From Phoenix dactylifera (lineage: Eukaryota; Streptophyta; Magnoliopsida; Arecales; Arecaceae), in the NCBI RefSeq assembly GCF_009389715.1, contig NW_024068019.1, positions 37,501 to 101,500 of the forward strand: 64,000 nucleotides of DNA. The letters run 5' to 3'. How positions within the stretch are numbered: the stretch's first letter is position 1; every line of letters begins with the position of its first letter. Below are positions 34,463 to 44,139 of this stretch, piece by piece. The notes under the pieces are model-generated. The model did not search any database. It was not told the DNA's origin and saw only the letters and a list, made by a program, of their open reading frames with translations. Position numbers and translations under genes: made by a program.

Positions 34463-34888
34463 ATGGCATCCCCGACCGTCGAGAGCCACCGTGAAGGCGC
34501 CGAGGTCTACCGCGGCGACGACATCTGCAAGAAGAAGTCCATCGAATTGCTCGAAGAGCTCGGCCTCCCCAAGGGTCTGTTACCCCTCGTCGACATCGAG
34601 GAGTTTGGCTACAACCGTGCGGCCGGGTTCATGTGGCTCGTCCAGAAGAAGAAGAAGGAGCATACTTTCAAGAAGATCAAGCAGACGGTGTCGTATGCCA
34701 CCGAGGTGACGGCTTTCGTGGAGCAGCGCAAGATGAAGAAGATAACTGGGGTGAAGACGAAGGAGCTGTTGCTGTGGCTCTCTGTTGTGGAAGTGTACAT
34801 CGATGGCCCCTCGTCGGAGAAGATCACTTTCAAGACCGGCACCGGACTGTCTGATAGCTTCCCGGTGTCTGCCTTCGAGCTCGAGTAG
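34463..34888 (+). CDS. DUF538 family protein (SVB-like), copy 3
   Basis: Intronless 141-aa DUF538 protein, third member of the tandem array. The N-terminus (MASPTVESHREG) differs from copies 1 and 2 (MASQT.ESYREG), while the domain core is intact (IELLEELGLPKGLLPL, FGYNRAAGFMWLVQ, KITGVKTKELLLWL, ITFKTGTGLSDSFPVSAF). The 3' flank has diverged from the other two copies soon after the stop, so this duplication is older than the copy 1/2 event at DNA level. The proximal promoter, including the TATA box and the TTGACCCC block, is kept. Expression is therefore probably similar to that of its siblings. Confidence 0.92.
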   Translation: MASPTVESHREGAEVYRGDDICKKKSIELLEELGLPKGLLPLVDIEEFGYNRAAGFMWLVQKKKKEHTFKKIKQTVSYATEVTAFVEQRKMKKITGVKTKELLLWLSVVEVYIDGPSSEKITFKTGTGLSDSFPVSAFELE

Positions 34889-35874
34889 TTTGAGAAAGGG
34901 AAGTTAGCTGAGGGCTTAGAGCTTTGATTCCCTGTGATCTTTGAGCTGGAAATAGAAAATAAGGAGTTCTCTCTATCTCTTTAAATGTTGCTAATTTTCT
35001 GTTCTTTTCTATTTTATTTTTGTCTCAAACAGTGTTATATTTGTCTTAAATAAAGGTTGCAATTATTGGTCTGGTATAATATGTGTTCTCAATAAATCAT
35101 TTGAATTTTTTTTTTTTTCTAGGTGAAGATCATTTGGATCAGTTATATCCATCATTATGTTTGGAGTACAATAATTAGCACTTTAGATGTACATTCTTGT
35201 TGATCTATGTTGCACTTCAATTTTTACCACGAAATGCCATAAAGCAGTATGAATGGTAACAGATATTTCCTTTGGCTGAAAGGCAAATAAATCCTTTACA
35301 ATCCAATTTCCAGGAGTATTCTATATCTTTGGTACATGGCAGATCTTAAATAGATCAAGCACGCTTGGCCAAAATTCTCTTTCTAAAACCGACGACTCCT
35401 AGCTAGTAATTGGATGAGACTATAGACCGTTTAAAATGATTTAGTCAACAGTTGTGTTTGGCCACAATCCAATGCTCTGACTTTTAGGGAAAGTAACACT
35501 GGGAGCACCATTGACTTCAATACCTTTAAAATGATTTAGCCTTCATTCTGTTAAGACCACGGGGTTAACCATTGTATCTGGTCACAGGACAATAATTTAT
35601 TGTCTTCTAAAATAATGTTGGGAGCACCATTTGTATAATTACTTGTGCAAAAAATCTGAGGAGAAAATATTTTTAAGTAAGATATAGCAGGTGGACTCGA
35701 TTGAGCAAGACGTGTTGGTTCGAAGCATAGGCTTGAACATGATTTCTTGAATAATGGACTCCCGTAAGAATGCGATGAAAGGCGGCTCTTGGAGAGCGGG
35801 TGACTCTTGAACTAGAGCTATAATATATTTTGAATTTGAACAATAATTTAAATCTCACATGGAGCTTATAAGAA
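34889..35874. other. 3' UTR and intergenic with a diverged direct repeat
   Basis: About 35,430-35,515 and 35,525-35,635 share TTTAAAATGATTTAG at the start and GGGAGCACCATT near the end, a diverged direct duplication. No gene recognised. Confidence 0.45.
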
Positions 35875-35885
35875 GTAGTTGTGGC

Positions 35886-36126
35886 TCTTCTCTTTTTTTT
35901 TGATAAGGCAAATGGAATATACATTACTGGCATGAATATATCCAAAAAAATCAGAAAATAAAATATCATGGAGTGTAGCCGGGATAGCTGACATTATGGT
36001 CCACAAAAACTCTCCAAAGAGCTCTATTATATAAGAGGCGATCCAAACTGTCACTTCATTTGTCTCTCCATAGATATGCCTAGCTAAGAAAGATGTACAC
36101 TCTCTTGTGCACCTCTGGATATAATG
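35886..36126 (-). mobile_element. 5'-truncated LINE with RNase H tail
   Basis: The minus strand reads the C-terminal part of the same RNase H type as the LINE at 386-940. RECTSFLARHIYGETNE aligns with REDVTFQAMHVYREANG, followed by WIASYI and LHDILFSDFFGYIHAS, typical LINE 3' coding sequence. A poly(A) tail appears as a T run at 35,893-35,901. The sequence GTAGTTGTGGC occurs at 35,875-35,885 and 36,127-36,137, a target-site duplication of about 11 bp (15 of 16 bases if one mismatch is allowed). The insertion is about 240 bp. It is broken and has no upstream domains. A CACTA element starts only 58 bp to its right. Confidence 0.75.
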
Positions 36127-36489
36127 GTAGTTGTGGCGCTTTAAGAATAGGCTATTGGGCTTGAGTGGTGATACATGATGCACCACCACAAAAAAAAAGA
36201 ACCAAAGCCAACTCTTGAATGCCGACGCTAGGGAAAAGCGCCGGCAAAATTGTCTCCCACGCCAAATTTTGCCGACGCTTCTAATGAGCGTTGGCAATTT
36301 AAAAAAAATTAACGATGCTTAAAAGCGTCTTCATAGTGCTCAATTGAAAACGATGCTGGGAAGCGTGGGAACTGGACCTAGGACGACGCTTTTACGCGTT
36401 ATTGTTCTCCTCGACCTACAACGACGGTTATAAGCGTCGGGTTAACACGACGCGTATAAGCGTCGATCTTAGACGACACTTATACGCGT

Positions 36490-37000
36490 CGTCGAAGGCA
36501 AGGACACCTCCTAACGCAGCGCCCGACCCCGATCGAGCCCTCATTCCTCCCTTATTTCTCCTCTCCGGCGCTGCCCTAGCTTCCGTCTTGCTCCTCTCCG
36601 GCGCTGCCCTAGCTTCTGTCTTGCTCCTCTCCGGCGCTGCCCTAGCCCCCCGTCTTCCTCCTCTCCGGTGCCGGCTCTCCGACTCCAACCTCCTCTCCTC
36701 CTCCCTCCTTCCGGCGCCGACCAACCGACCCCAACCTCCTCCGCCCGAGGTATTTTTCTCCTCCTCCCTCCTCTCCCTCCTCACTTGTTCTCCTCCTTCT
36801 CCGCCTCCTCTTGTTCGTGTGTTCGTGGGTGTTTTTTCCTTTTTTTACTGATTTGCTAGCTTCGCCTCCGCCCAAGGATCTCCTCCTCCTTCCTCCTCTC
36901 CAGGGCGGTTCGAGCAGCCCTCAAGCCTCGATCGAGTGATATCCCTCCTGTCTGGACACCGGCGTCGACCGACCGGCCTGAATCAACGAGGTAATGCATT
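36490..37000 (+). other. CT-rich leader-like region inside CACTA
   Basis: Composed of repeated CTCCTCTCCGGCGCTGCCCT units (three tandem copies near 36,560-36,640) and other C/T-rich sequence, ending at a possible splice donor (CGAGGTAATG at 36,987). It looks like the untranslated leader of the internal gene or a captured host leader. The long open frames on both strands follow from the composition. Confidence 0.45.
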
Positions 37001-38549
37001 ATGCTCTTGTACTGTTCTTTTTATCTGATTTTTCATTTGTTTTCAATGAATTTTATTTATCTATTGTAGAAAATAACAACAACACCTGATAATTTAACCC
37101 CAGAAATGGATATCATTCATGAACGACATGATAACAGATCAATGGAGGATTTAAATATGATACAACCAGAACAAGTAGATTCCGTTCATTACCTAAGGTG
37201 CAGGGAACCAAGTAGAGCAGGGCAGGCTCTCCATGTCCATTCATTAGGTATAAGCCAAGATATGTCAAGGATAAGCCTGCAAAATAGGGAGACTTTTCTA
37301 TATAGAGTGCAAGATTTCATTTTTCCTATATATATATTTGATATCAAATCAAATCCATTTCCGTAAAGTATTGAACACAGCTGATCTCTGCTCTAAAGTA
37401 TTGAACACACAGATGAAAGAGAATTCATCTAAGGTGATGGCTCATCTTTGAGCTTGAACACTACTTCACGGTCAACAATTGGAAGATGATCGAGTTCGGG
37501 TTTGATGAGAAGATCATCAATGCCTTTCTCAGAAAAAAAAAAGTTAACACAGATTAGGAAAAACATAAAACTCATTGTTACAAGACAACAAAATGGAATC
37601 ACATAGACAAATGTTGTATTAGAAACTATATATGATACATAGGCGTACCACAGAGAGATAGAGAGAGGAGGCAAATGTTGTATTAGAAACTATGATACAT
37701 AGACATGCAACTTGTCTAACTTCTGTAATGTTCAGTGGCAGAAGCATTGTAAGCCGACAAGAAAAGTTGAAAACTACAAATATTGCAAATACTGTTGCAT
37801 GACCATAACTAACAAGCCCGATTTCATTCCCATAATCAGGGTATGTTACATCTCATTCCCATAATCTGGGTTGTCTTCAAATGATTTGATCCCTACAGTT
37901 AAGGATTTATACACAAGGCATGGGGAAGCAGTATACAGCATAAAATTTGGTACCAAGGGACTAATATGTTTACTGAACACTACTGCTGGCGCTGACATAT
38001 TGCAAACTGTGCACAACAAAAGACAGGTTTTCTCTGGACACTAATTGGTCTTTGAGAGTATCACTGATAACAACAAACAAGAAAAATATTAGTGGGTTCC
38101 AGAAAAAGATGTTTCAATTAACATAAGCAATTGTATCCCCATATCTCAATTTTATTAGAGTAAGGGGAAAACAATGAGAATACTTCTAATTAATTAAACT
38201 CCGCTGGTTGATGAGAATCAAGATACTTTGTGAGTGTAGATATGCCAGGGAGGCTTATGAAAAATTCTGAAAAGTTTATTGTACCAGATCAAAATGATAA
38301 GTAATAGCTAAGAGCTTAAGCTTCGTTTGCAGCAAATCTCTAACATCATAAAGGGTGTTTATGATGTGGTAGCATTTTATGTTTTGTACTTGATGTCATG
38401 CTCTGGGACATATGATGATAGAAGTGCCAAGTGAGGCGTGGACCAGTAAAGATGCAGCTCCAGATCTAGGGTAATTCGATTTAAAGTTCATATTTTATGT
38501 TCATGTTTGTCTTCAACTTTTTAAAGCATATTTTATTTAATTTTAATAG

Positions 38550-40900
38550 ATGGACAAGGGACGGTGAGGACGAGATGGGGACCCACTCAAGCAAAGGATG
38601 TGTGGAAGCTTTCTGAGGGTGAGAAAATCATCATCCGATGTAACGAATTGGGGCTAGACCTGACCACGGTCCGGTTCTAACCGGGGAACCGGACCGGAAC
38701 CGAATCGAAAAGAACCGGATCGGAACTGGAACCGTGTCTCACGGTTCTTAATCGAACCAGAACCTTAAGGAATACGGTTCGGTTAAGGTTCTAGGTTTGA
38801 TGGAACCGAACTAGAACCGGAACCGGAATCGGCAGTTCGGTTCCGGTTCGAACCGGAAAAAAAATGAAATGAAAAGACCTTTTGAATTCAAACGGTTACA
38901 TGACCTAGTCATGATGACCATTTGAATTTCTAAATGGCCAACGACCATATGGAAATGACCGTTTGAATTTCCAAATGGCCAACGACCATATGGAAAATTT
39001 CCATATGGCCCCTAAATTTTTTTTTAAGTAAGGGGGTTAATTGCTCAACCATGAAGGTAAGTGAACTACGAGGACTTTGATTCCTCTAAACCCCAAGAGG
39101 ATACGTAGGCAGCTTAATTTTAATTAAGTTCAAACCCAATTTTTCCTTTTTTTATTTATAATAAAATAAGTTAGTTCCAAATTTATTTAATGTAACTTAT
39201 TATTTTTTTATAATGTTATCTAGTTGTATTATTAAAATTTACTTTGATAGTAAATAATAAATGAGGTACAAATTATTATTTTGTATTAATTACGCAATCT
39301 ATTTGTATTTATAATTTTTTCCAAATTAATTACACAATCTATTTTTTTCAAAATTTTATAATTTGTGTTGAAAAATCGGAATCGAAACTGTTTAGAACCG
39401 GAACCAGAACCGTCTAGAACCGGAACCGGAACTGGAACCGGCGGTTCTAGAACCGAAACCAAACCGATTATTTTCGATTACAGTTAAGGTTCTAGATTTT
39501 TGTGGAACCGGAACCGGCAGTTCCATAACTAGAACCGGCGGTTCTAGAACCGTGGTCAGGTCTAATTGGGGCAGCCCATCAATAGAGCTGGAAGTCTTCT
39601 ATCAAGCTTTTTAGGATCGGTTGCACGCAAAGGTCAGCTGTTTCCGCTCAACTATACAAAGTGGAATGAAATGCTTCCTTCGTATAAGGTTGAGCTTTTT
39701 AAACTTATAGAGGTAATGAATTGAATTTGTTCTTTTTAATTTGACACCTTCCGTATGTTAATTTGCTTACTACCATAATTTTACTTTTGAGGTTTAATAT
39801 TATTATAACATTATGTATCTTGTTGTAGGGTAAGTTTGTACTCCCTCCAGAGAGTCATGATTGGGTGCTAAAGTTCCTCAACCGCAAATGGAAAGAATAT
39901 AAAGCAAAATTGAAGACGGGCTTCAAACGCGAGGGTATGACAGAGGAGGAGGTTGCTCGTGTTTCTCCTCCTGATGTATACCCTTAGCAGTGGAGGGAGC
40001 TTGTTCACTACTGGTTTTCTGAAAGAGGACAGGTCACGTATATTGTTTCAATATCTTATATTATCTTTATTATTAATATGGTTTGCAAATATATACATTG
40101 AATCATATTATACTGTGTACTTCTATTTTGACAGACATATTCTAATATTGGTAGAGCTGCACGAGCATCTCAAGCAGTTCCTCACACTTCAGGCTCGAAG
40201 AGTTATGCGAGACGTAGAAATGAATTCGTAAGTTCTTTTGAAACTATTTGAAACTCTATTAACATATAGCACGTATCATGATATATAGTTTGTCAATATA
40301 CTTTCCGTATGTGTAGATAGTAGAGTATGGAAGGGAACCTGGTGAGGTAGAGTTTTATAAGATGACTCACACCCACCGAGATGGCAGCTTTGTCCGGAAC
40401 GAATCGAGAGATATAGTTGTATGTATTCATGTTTCACTTCTCTGTTCAATTTTTTTTTTTTACTTTTAAAATATTAATGTGACTGTTTTGTTTTTTTTTA
40501 GAGAGATATAGGAAAGAGCTACAACCCTTATTTCAAAGCACGTCGGGGAGTCATCATCATCCGACGCGGCCAGTCGCGTCGAGGCTCAAGTCTATGCCGA
40601 ATTGATGGGCCTAGAACGTTATGGTCGAGTGAAGGGTTATGGTGTCGGAGTTACTTCCACTCAGTTGTCTGCAGTGAGCCGATATATCCAAGATGCCAGA
40701 CAAGATAGTAGCACTGCAGAGGTTTGTAGTCTGAAGACAGAGATGGCACATATAAAGCAGTCATATGAGACAAGGATAGAGAAGATGAGGCAGAGTCATA
40801 GGACCTATATGGAGGAGTTGAAGCAGAGCTAAGAGTTGAAGATACAATCTTTGCAGGATCAGCTTGACCATATTTCATCTTTTTTGCAGAGATTTGCTCC
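38550..40900 (+). pseudogene. CACTA plant transposase (Ptta/En/Spm, Transposase_24) gene, broken
   Basis: Exon 38,550-39,712 (with a hAT element inside) encodes DVWKLSEGEKIIIRCNELG, continuing after the insertion QPINRAGSLLSSFLGSVA and LNYTKWNEMLPSYKVELF. Exon 39,829-40,032 encodes ESHDWVLKFLNRKWKEYKAKL and WRELVHYWFSERGQ. Exon 40,135-40,227 begins TYSNIGRAARASQA. Later sequence gives EFYKMTHTHRDGSFVRNES and, in another frame, MGLERYGRVKGYGVGVTSTQ followed by a coiled-coil-like MKQSYETR repeat region. This order is that of the Ptta/En/Spm (pfam03004) protein of plant CACTA elements, a DNA-binding rather than catalytic protein. An in-frame stop (PPDVYP-stop-QWRELV, near 39,986), a frameshift near 40,545 and the hAT insertion make it non-functional. 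Confidence 0.8.
38655..39564. mobile_element. hAT-type element nested in the CACTA transposase exon
   Basis: 910 bp with perfect 16-bp terminal inverted repeats TAGACCTGACCACGGT and a perfect 8-bp target duplication ATTGGGGC (38,647-38,654 and 39,565-39,572). Both subterminal regions are filled with GGAACCGG and GAACCGGTTC-like repeats. The middle (38,870-39,350) is AT-rich and includes a tandem pair of about 50 bp (ATGACCATTTGAATTTCTAA and CGACCATATGG blocks). No transposase is encoded. It interrupts the codons for RCNELG and QPINR of the CACTA gene, so it arrived after the CACTA element. Confidence 0.95.
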
Positions 40901-41649
40901 TCCGGTAAATAACTAAATCTATATGAATGTTTTTACGTAATTATAATGTATTCCTGTATGAGCATGATGACTTTCGTATTCTTAGTTTCTAAAGTATTTG
41001 TTTTTCTTGTAGGTTGTTGATATTTCATCTACTCGTAGAGATGATAATGCCGTCGACCCTTGATGCATCGTAGATTGTTTAGTTACGAATTTGAGATGCA
41101 TGTGTTTAGTATGTTTTTGAAGTACAATGTAATCAAATGATAATATGAACATTTTGAATGAAAAGTTCTTGTTTGTGGCGTGCATTTTGTTATCTATGTG
41201 ATTTAGTATATTTGTTTTGTTGGAACCTAATGTATACAATATTAAATATTGCTTTTACGAAAAAAATTTTAAAAATCCCTATCACCGATGCTTTTAAGCG
41301 TCGGCAGTGGAAAGTGGTACGTAATCTGTTACGCATTTACCGACGCTTTATAGCGTCGGGCAAGAACGAAGACAAGTCGACGCTTTTAAGCGTTGGCCCC
41401 TGTGCGACACAAACTCACGATTGTAAGCGTCGTTTAGGTTACAAAAGAACGACGCTTAAAAGCGTCGGCATACATCGTGGTTTGGCCGACGCTTTATGGA
41501 GGTGTCGGTGTAAACTGTGCCTACCCCCATCTGCCCGACGTGTTAGCCACGCTTTGGGGAGCGTTGGCTGGTAATGTACTGACGCTTAAAAGCGTCGGTA
41601 AAGACTCAAAAAAGCACCGGGATAGATCCTTTCTTTTGTAGTGCACTAA

Positions 41650-42415
41650 TAGTAGTAATTGGGCACGGGAGAGTTGTAGATCAAACTAGAGAGGTCGTTG
41701 AGCCAGCATAAATCTGAGGAAAGAGATTGTTGAGGATTATACATAAGGTTTAGTACCATAAAAAATCAGTGGGAGAGAGAAAGATACATACAGATGAAAT
41801 TCTAACGACTTTAAAATTTTAGATCGAATAAGGTTTCGACATACGTATCAAGTTCTTCTAATATTAGGACTCTCCTTTGTCTCTCCAAAACTCTTGCCCT
41901 AACTTATTTGCTCAATCTCGGATGAAACTAGAATTTTTCTGTTTTTATTGCTATTTTTTTTTTCTGTATACTTTATTTGTGTTTTCGTATAGGCTAACAC
42001 TTCTAAAATTGGAAGATATTGTTGTACGCTAGCTTCCTTTGATTCTTATTGTGGCCAAGTCTGCTTTCAAGTGGCTGTAGAACTATATTATAACCAGCCC
42101 ATCCATGCTGACCGTTTTCTCCCGTTGCCCTTCCCATTAAAAAACCCATATAACTATCTCCTCTTTAAAGCGTGAAAGGCCCTTCCAACCGTGTTTGACT
42201 TCATCTCCGCATGACCAGGTCGAGCTCCAAATCATTGTTGAACCTTGGACTCTAACGTATAGTTCGGTAACAAGGGCCATCATGTTAAACACGCCTTGAA
42301 GCAAACGCTGTTTCTTCATCCATAAATTCTCCCTACTCTCAGCAACCTCCAAGTCATCTGCCCTTGGCTTTTTCATCATTCCAATCTACTCTCCTCTCCT
42401 CTTCCAAGTCCTCTC
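41650..42415. other. Intergenic
   Basis: No gene recognised. The right part (42,100-42,410) is the decayed upstream region of the DUF538 pseudogene. Confidence 0.4.
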
Positions 42416-42417
42416 CT

Positions 42418-43037
42418 CTGAGCTCTACCAAGGTGTTGCCCTCAGCAAGAAAGAAGTCCCATTCGGCTGCTCGAAGGTCTCGGCCTCCCAAATAACTGGG
42501 TTCATATAGTTTGTCCTGAAAAAGTAGAAGTGTTGAAATTACTACTTATCCCAAAAGCTTAAGCTTATAGGATGAGGTAGATTTATTTTTATATTTTATA
42601 TTTTCTTACATTCTTTTGCATATGTGGGCCGGACTTTTCTGTAATGGGTGAGCCAAGCATATGAAATTTTTAATAATAGGGTTAAAGAGTGCGGAAACAG
42701 AATTCGAACTCAGGATCTCTACTCTGATACCATGTTGAAATCACCACTTATCCAAAAAACTTAAGTTTATATGATAAGGTAGATTTATTTATATATTTTA
42801 TATTTTCTTAGAAGGAGCATATGTTTGAAGATCTAAGTAGACAAAGTTCTATGCTCTTGAGTTAACAACCTTCATAGAGCAGCGCAAGATGAAGAGAAAA
42901 CAGGTTGATACAAAGGAGCTGCTGCTGTGGGTCTCTGTCGTCAAGATGTATACATCGATGACCCCTCGTCGGAGAAGATCACTTTCAAGGCCGGCACGGG
43001 GCTGTCTGATAGCTTCCTCTACCCTTGAGCTCTAGTA
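42418..43037 (+). pseudogene. DUF538 pseudogene, split by a TRIM
   Basis: DNA-level homologue of the three intact DUF538 genes. The left part (42,418-42,530) matches GAGCTACCGTGAAGG to CTCGGCCTCCCCAAGG with small gaps, lacks about 60 bp of the GLLPLVDIEEFGY region, then resumes at GGGTTCATGTGG. A TRIM (42,531-42,809) interrupts it within the codons for QKKKKEH. The right part resumes at GAAGGAGCATA and runs through CAGCGCAAGATGAAG, AAGGAGCTGCTGCTGTGG and GGCACGGGGCTGTCTGATAG to the stop region. Several stops and frameshifts are present, so no protein is possible. The 3' flank (GGTTGGAGAATGGGA) also matches the intact copies, so this is a segmental duplicate and not a retrocopy. Confidence 0.88.
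42531..42809 (-). mobile_element. Very small TRIM inserted in the DUF538 pseudogene
   Basis: Two LTRs of about 80 bp (42,531-42,613 and 42,733-42,809) flank about 120 bp. On the minus strand the tRNA-Met-type primer site TGGTATCAGAG directly follows the 5' LTR. The target duplication AGAAG is at 42,526-42,530 and 42,810-42,814, and it agrees with the uninterrupted gene copies, which read straight through the site. With a total of about 280 bp this is near the lower size limit for TRIMs. A partial relative is at 9657-9745. Confidence 0.8.
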
Positions 43038-43039
43038 GG

Positions 43040-43920
43040 AGAGAAGCGGGTGGAGGAAGTAGAGCTGGTTCTCTTTCCCCTTGGGTTGGAGAATGGGAAT
43101 TAGTTCTCACTTCCTGTTCTAAAAGTTAATTGCTAATAATTAAGGTTTTATTTTTTGTTATTCTGATTAATGGTCTTAAGGTAATGTCATCCCCCTCACT
43201 TGCACAAGCAAGCATGCCATGCACAAAGTTTGACCCGTATATAGCATATGCAAGGTTAAGAAAAAAATTCAGGTAGTATCAGTCTGAGGAAATTAAGATA
43301 TTCAAAAAATTTTAAAATGATAAATATTTACAATACAAGATCCAATATATTTTTAGGCTCGATAAATGATGGCTATATAGTATTTTATTTAAAACAGAAG
43401 GTCTCTTGCTCATAGTCTCCCGGTCTTACTCGGTATTTGAAAAGTGTAAAAGAAATAATGGTGAGCTAAAAGCACAGTAAATACTTCTACATCTCTAGTT
43501 GAATTATATATATATAATGTCAGTATCAAAATAAATTACTATGGAAAGTAATCCAGTAAAATATACAACCTGTTAAAAGATCTGAACATTTCAGTAATTA
43601 CTTTTCAATGGTATAGAATAAAACTAGTTTACAAGTAACTTTCATGGAGAAAACTCTTTTACAAAGTTTTAAGTAAAAATAATAACAAGTTTTTGTCCTC
43701 TCTTAGTCCTCGTGACGACATTCACGATCATCTCATGGCAAGGTTCGAAAGAGACTAACCCTAAACACCATGGCAAGCCATTAATATGCACTTGCCGACA
43801 TTTCGCTCCGACTGACTGGGCCTAAAAGATAACTAGCTTTTAAATCACACGAAAAAATATACTATGAATAACATGTGCTAGCAGTCACTCTAACTAGCTA
43901 GATCCGAAAGAAAAGCTTCT
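43040..43920. other. Intergenic
   Basis: 3' flank of the DUF538 pseudogene followed by AT-rich sequence. Nothing else recognised. Confidence 0.4.
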
Positions 43921-43923
43921 AAC

Positions 43924-44139
43924 TACATCATGCCATCAATTAGCATATATTAGTGACCACTCCATTAAAAGCCCAGATGGAAACTAAATCCTAAACCTAT
44001 ATGATTTTAGTCAAACTAGAGAGCAATCATCATACATCATGCTATCAATTAGCATATATTAGTGACGGCTCCACTAGAAGCCCAGATGGATGCTAGATTC
44101 TAAACTTATGTGATTATAGTCAAACTAGAGAGCAATCAT
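43924..44139. repeat. Tandem duplication, 2 x 108 bp
   Basis: Two adjacent 108-bp copies beginning TACATCATG(C/CC)ATCAATT at 43,924 and 44,032, each ending with GTCAAACTAGAGAGCAATCA. They differ at about a dozen positions. Confidence 0.85.

Larger units (their letters stand above)
36184..41643 (+). mobile_element. CACTA (En/Spm) DNA transposon, non-autonomous
   Basis: 5,460 bp. The left end is CACCACAAAAAAAAAGAA; the right end TTTCTTTTGTAGTG is the inverse of CACTACAAAAGAAA. A perfect 3-bp target duplication CAC flanks it (36,181-36,183 and 41,644-41,646). Both subterminal regions (36,225-36,490 and 41,280-41,600) carry many near-palindromic copies of CGACGCTTTTAAGCGTCG in both orientations, the expected binding sites for the element's own DNA-binding protein. 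Inside are a CT-rich leader-like region (36,490-36,960) and a transposase-associated gene (38,550-40,900), but no TNP2-type catalytic transposase was recognised. A hAT element is nested at 38,655-39,564. The element is defective, but its ends are intact enough to have been mobile in trans. Confidence 0.9.

Noticed and set aside
36402-36875. Ser/Pro/Leu-rich frames on both strands
   Set aside because: Tandem CTCCTCTCCGGCGCTGCCCT units and CT-rich DNA inside the CACTA element explain them.
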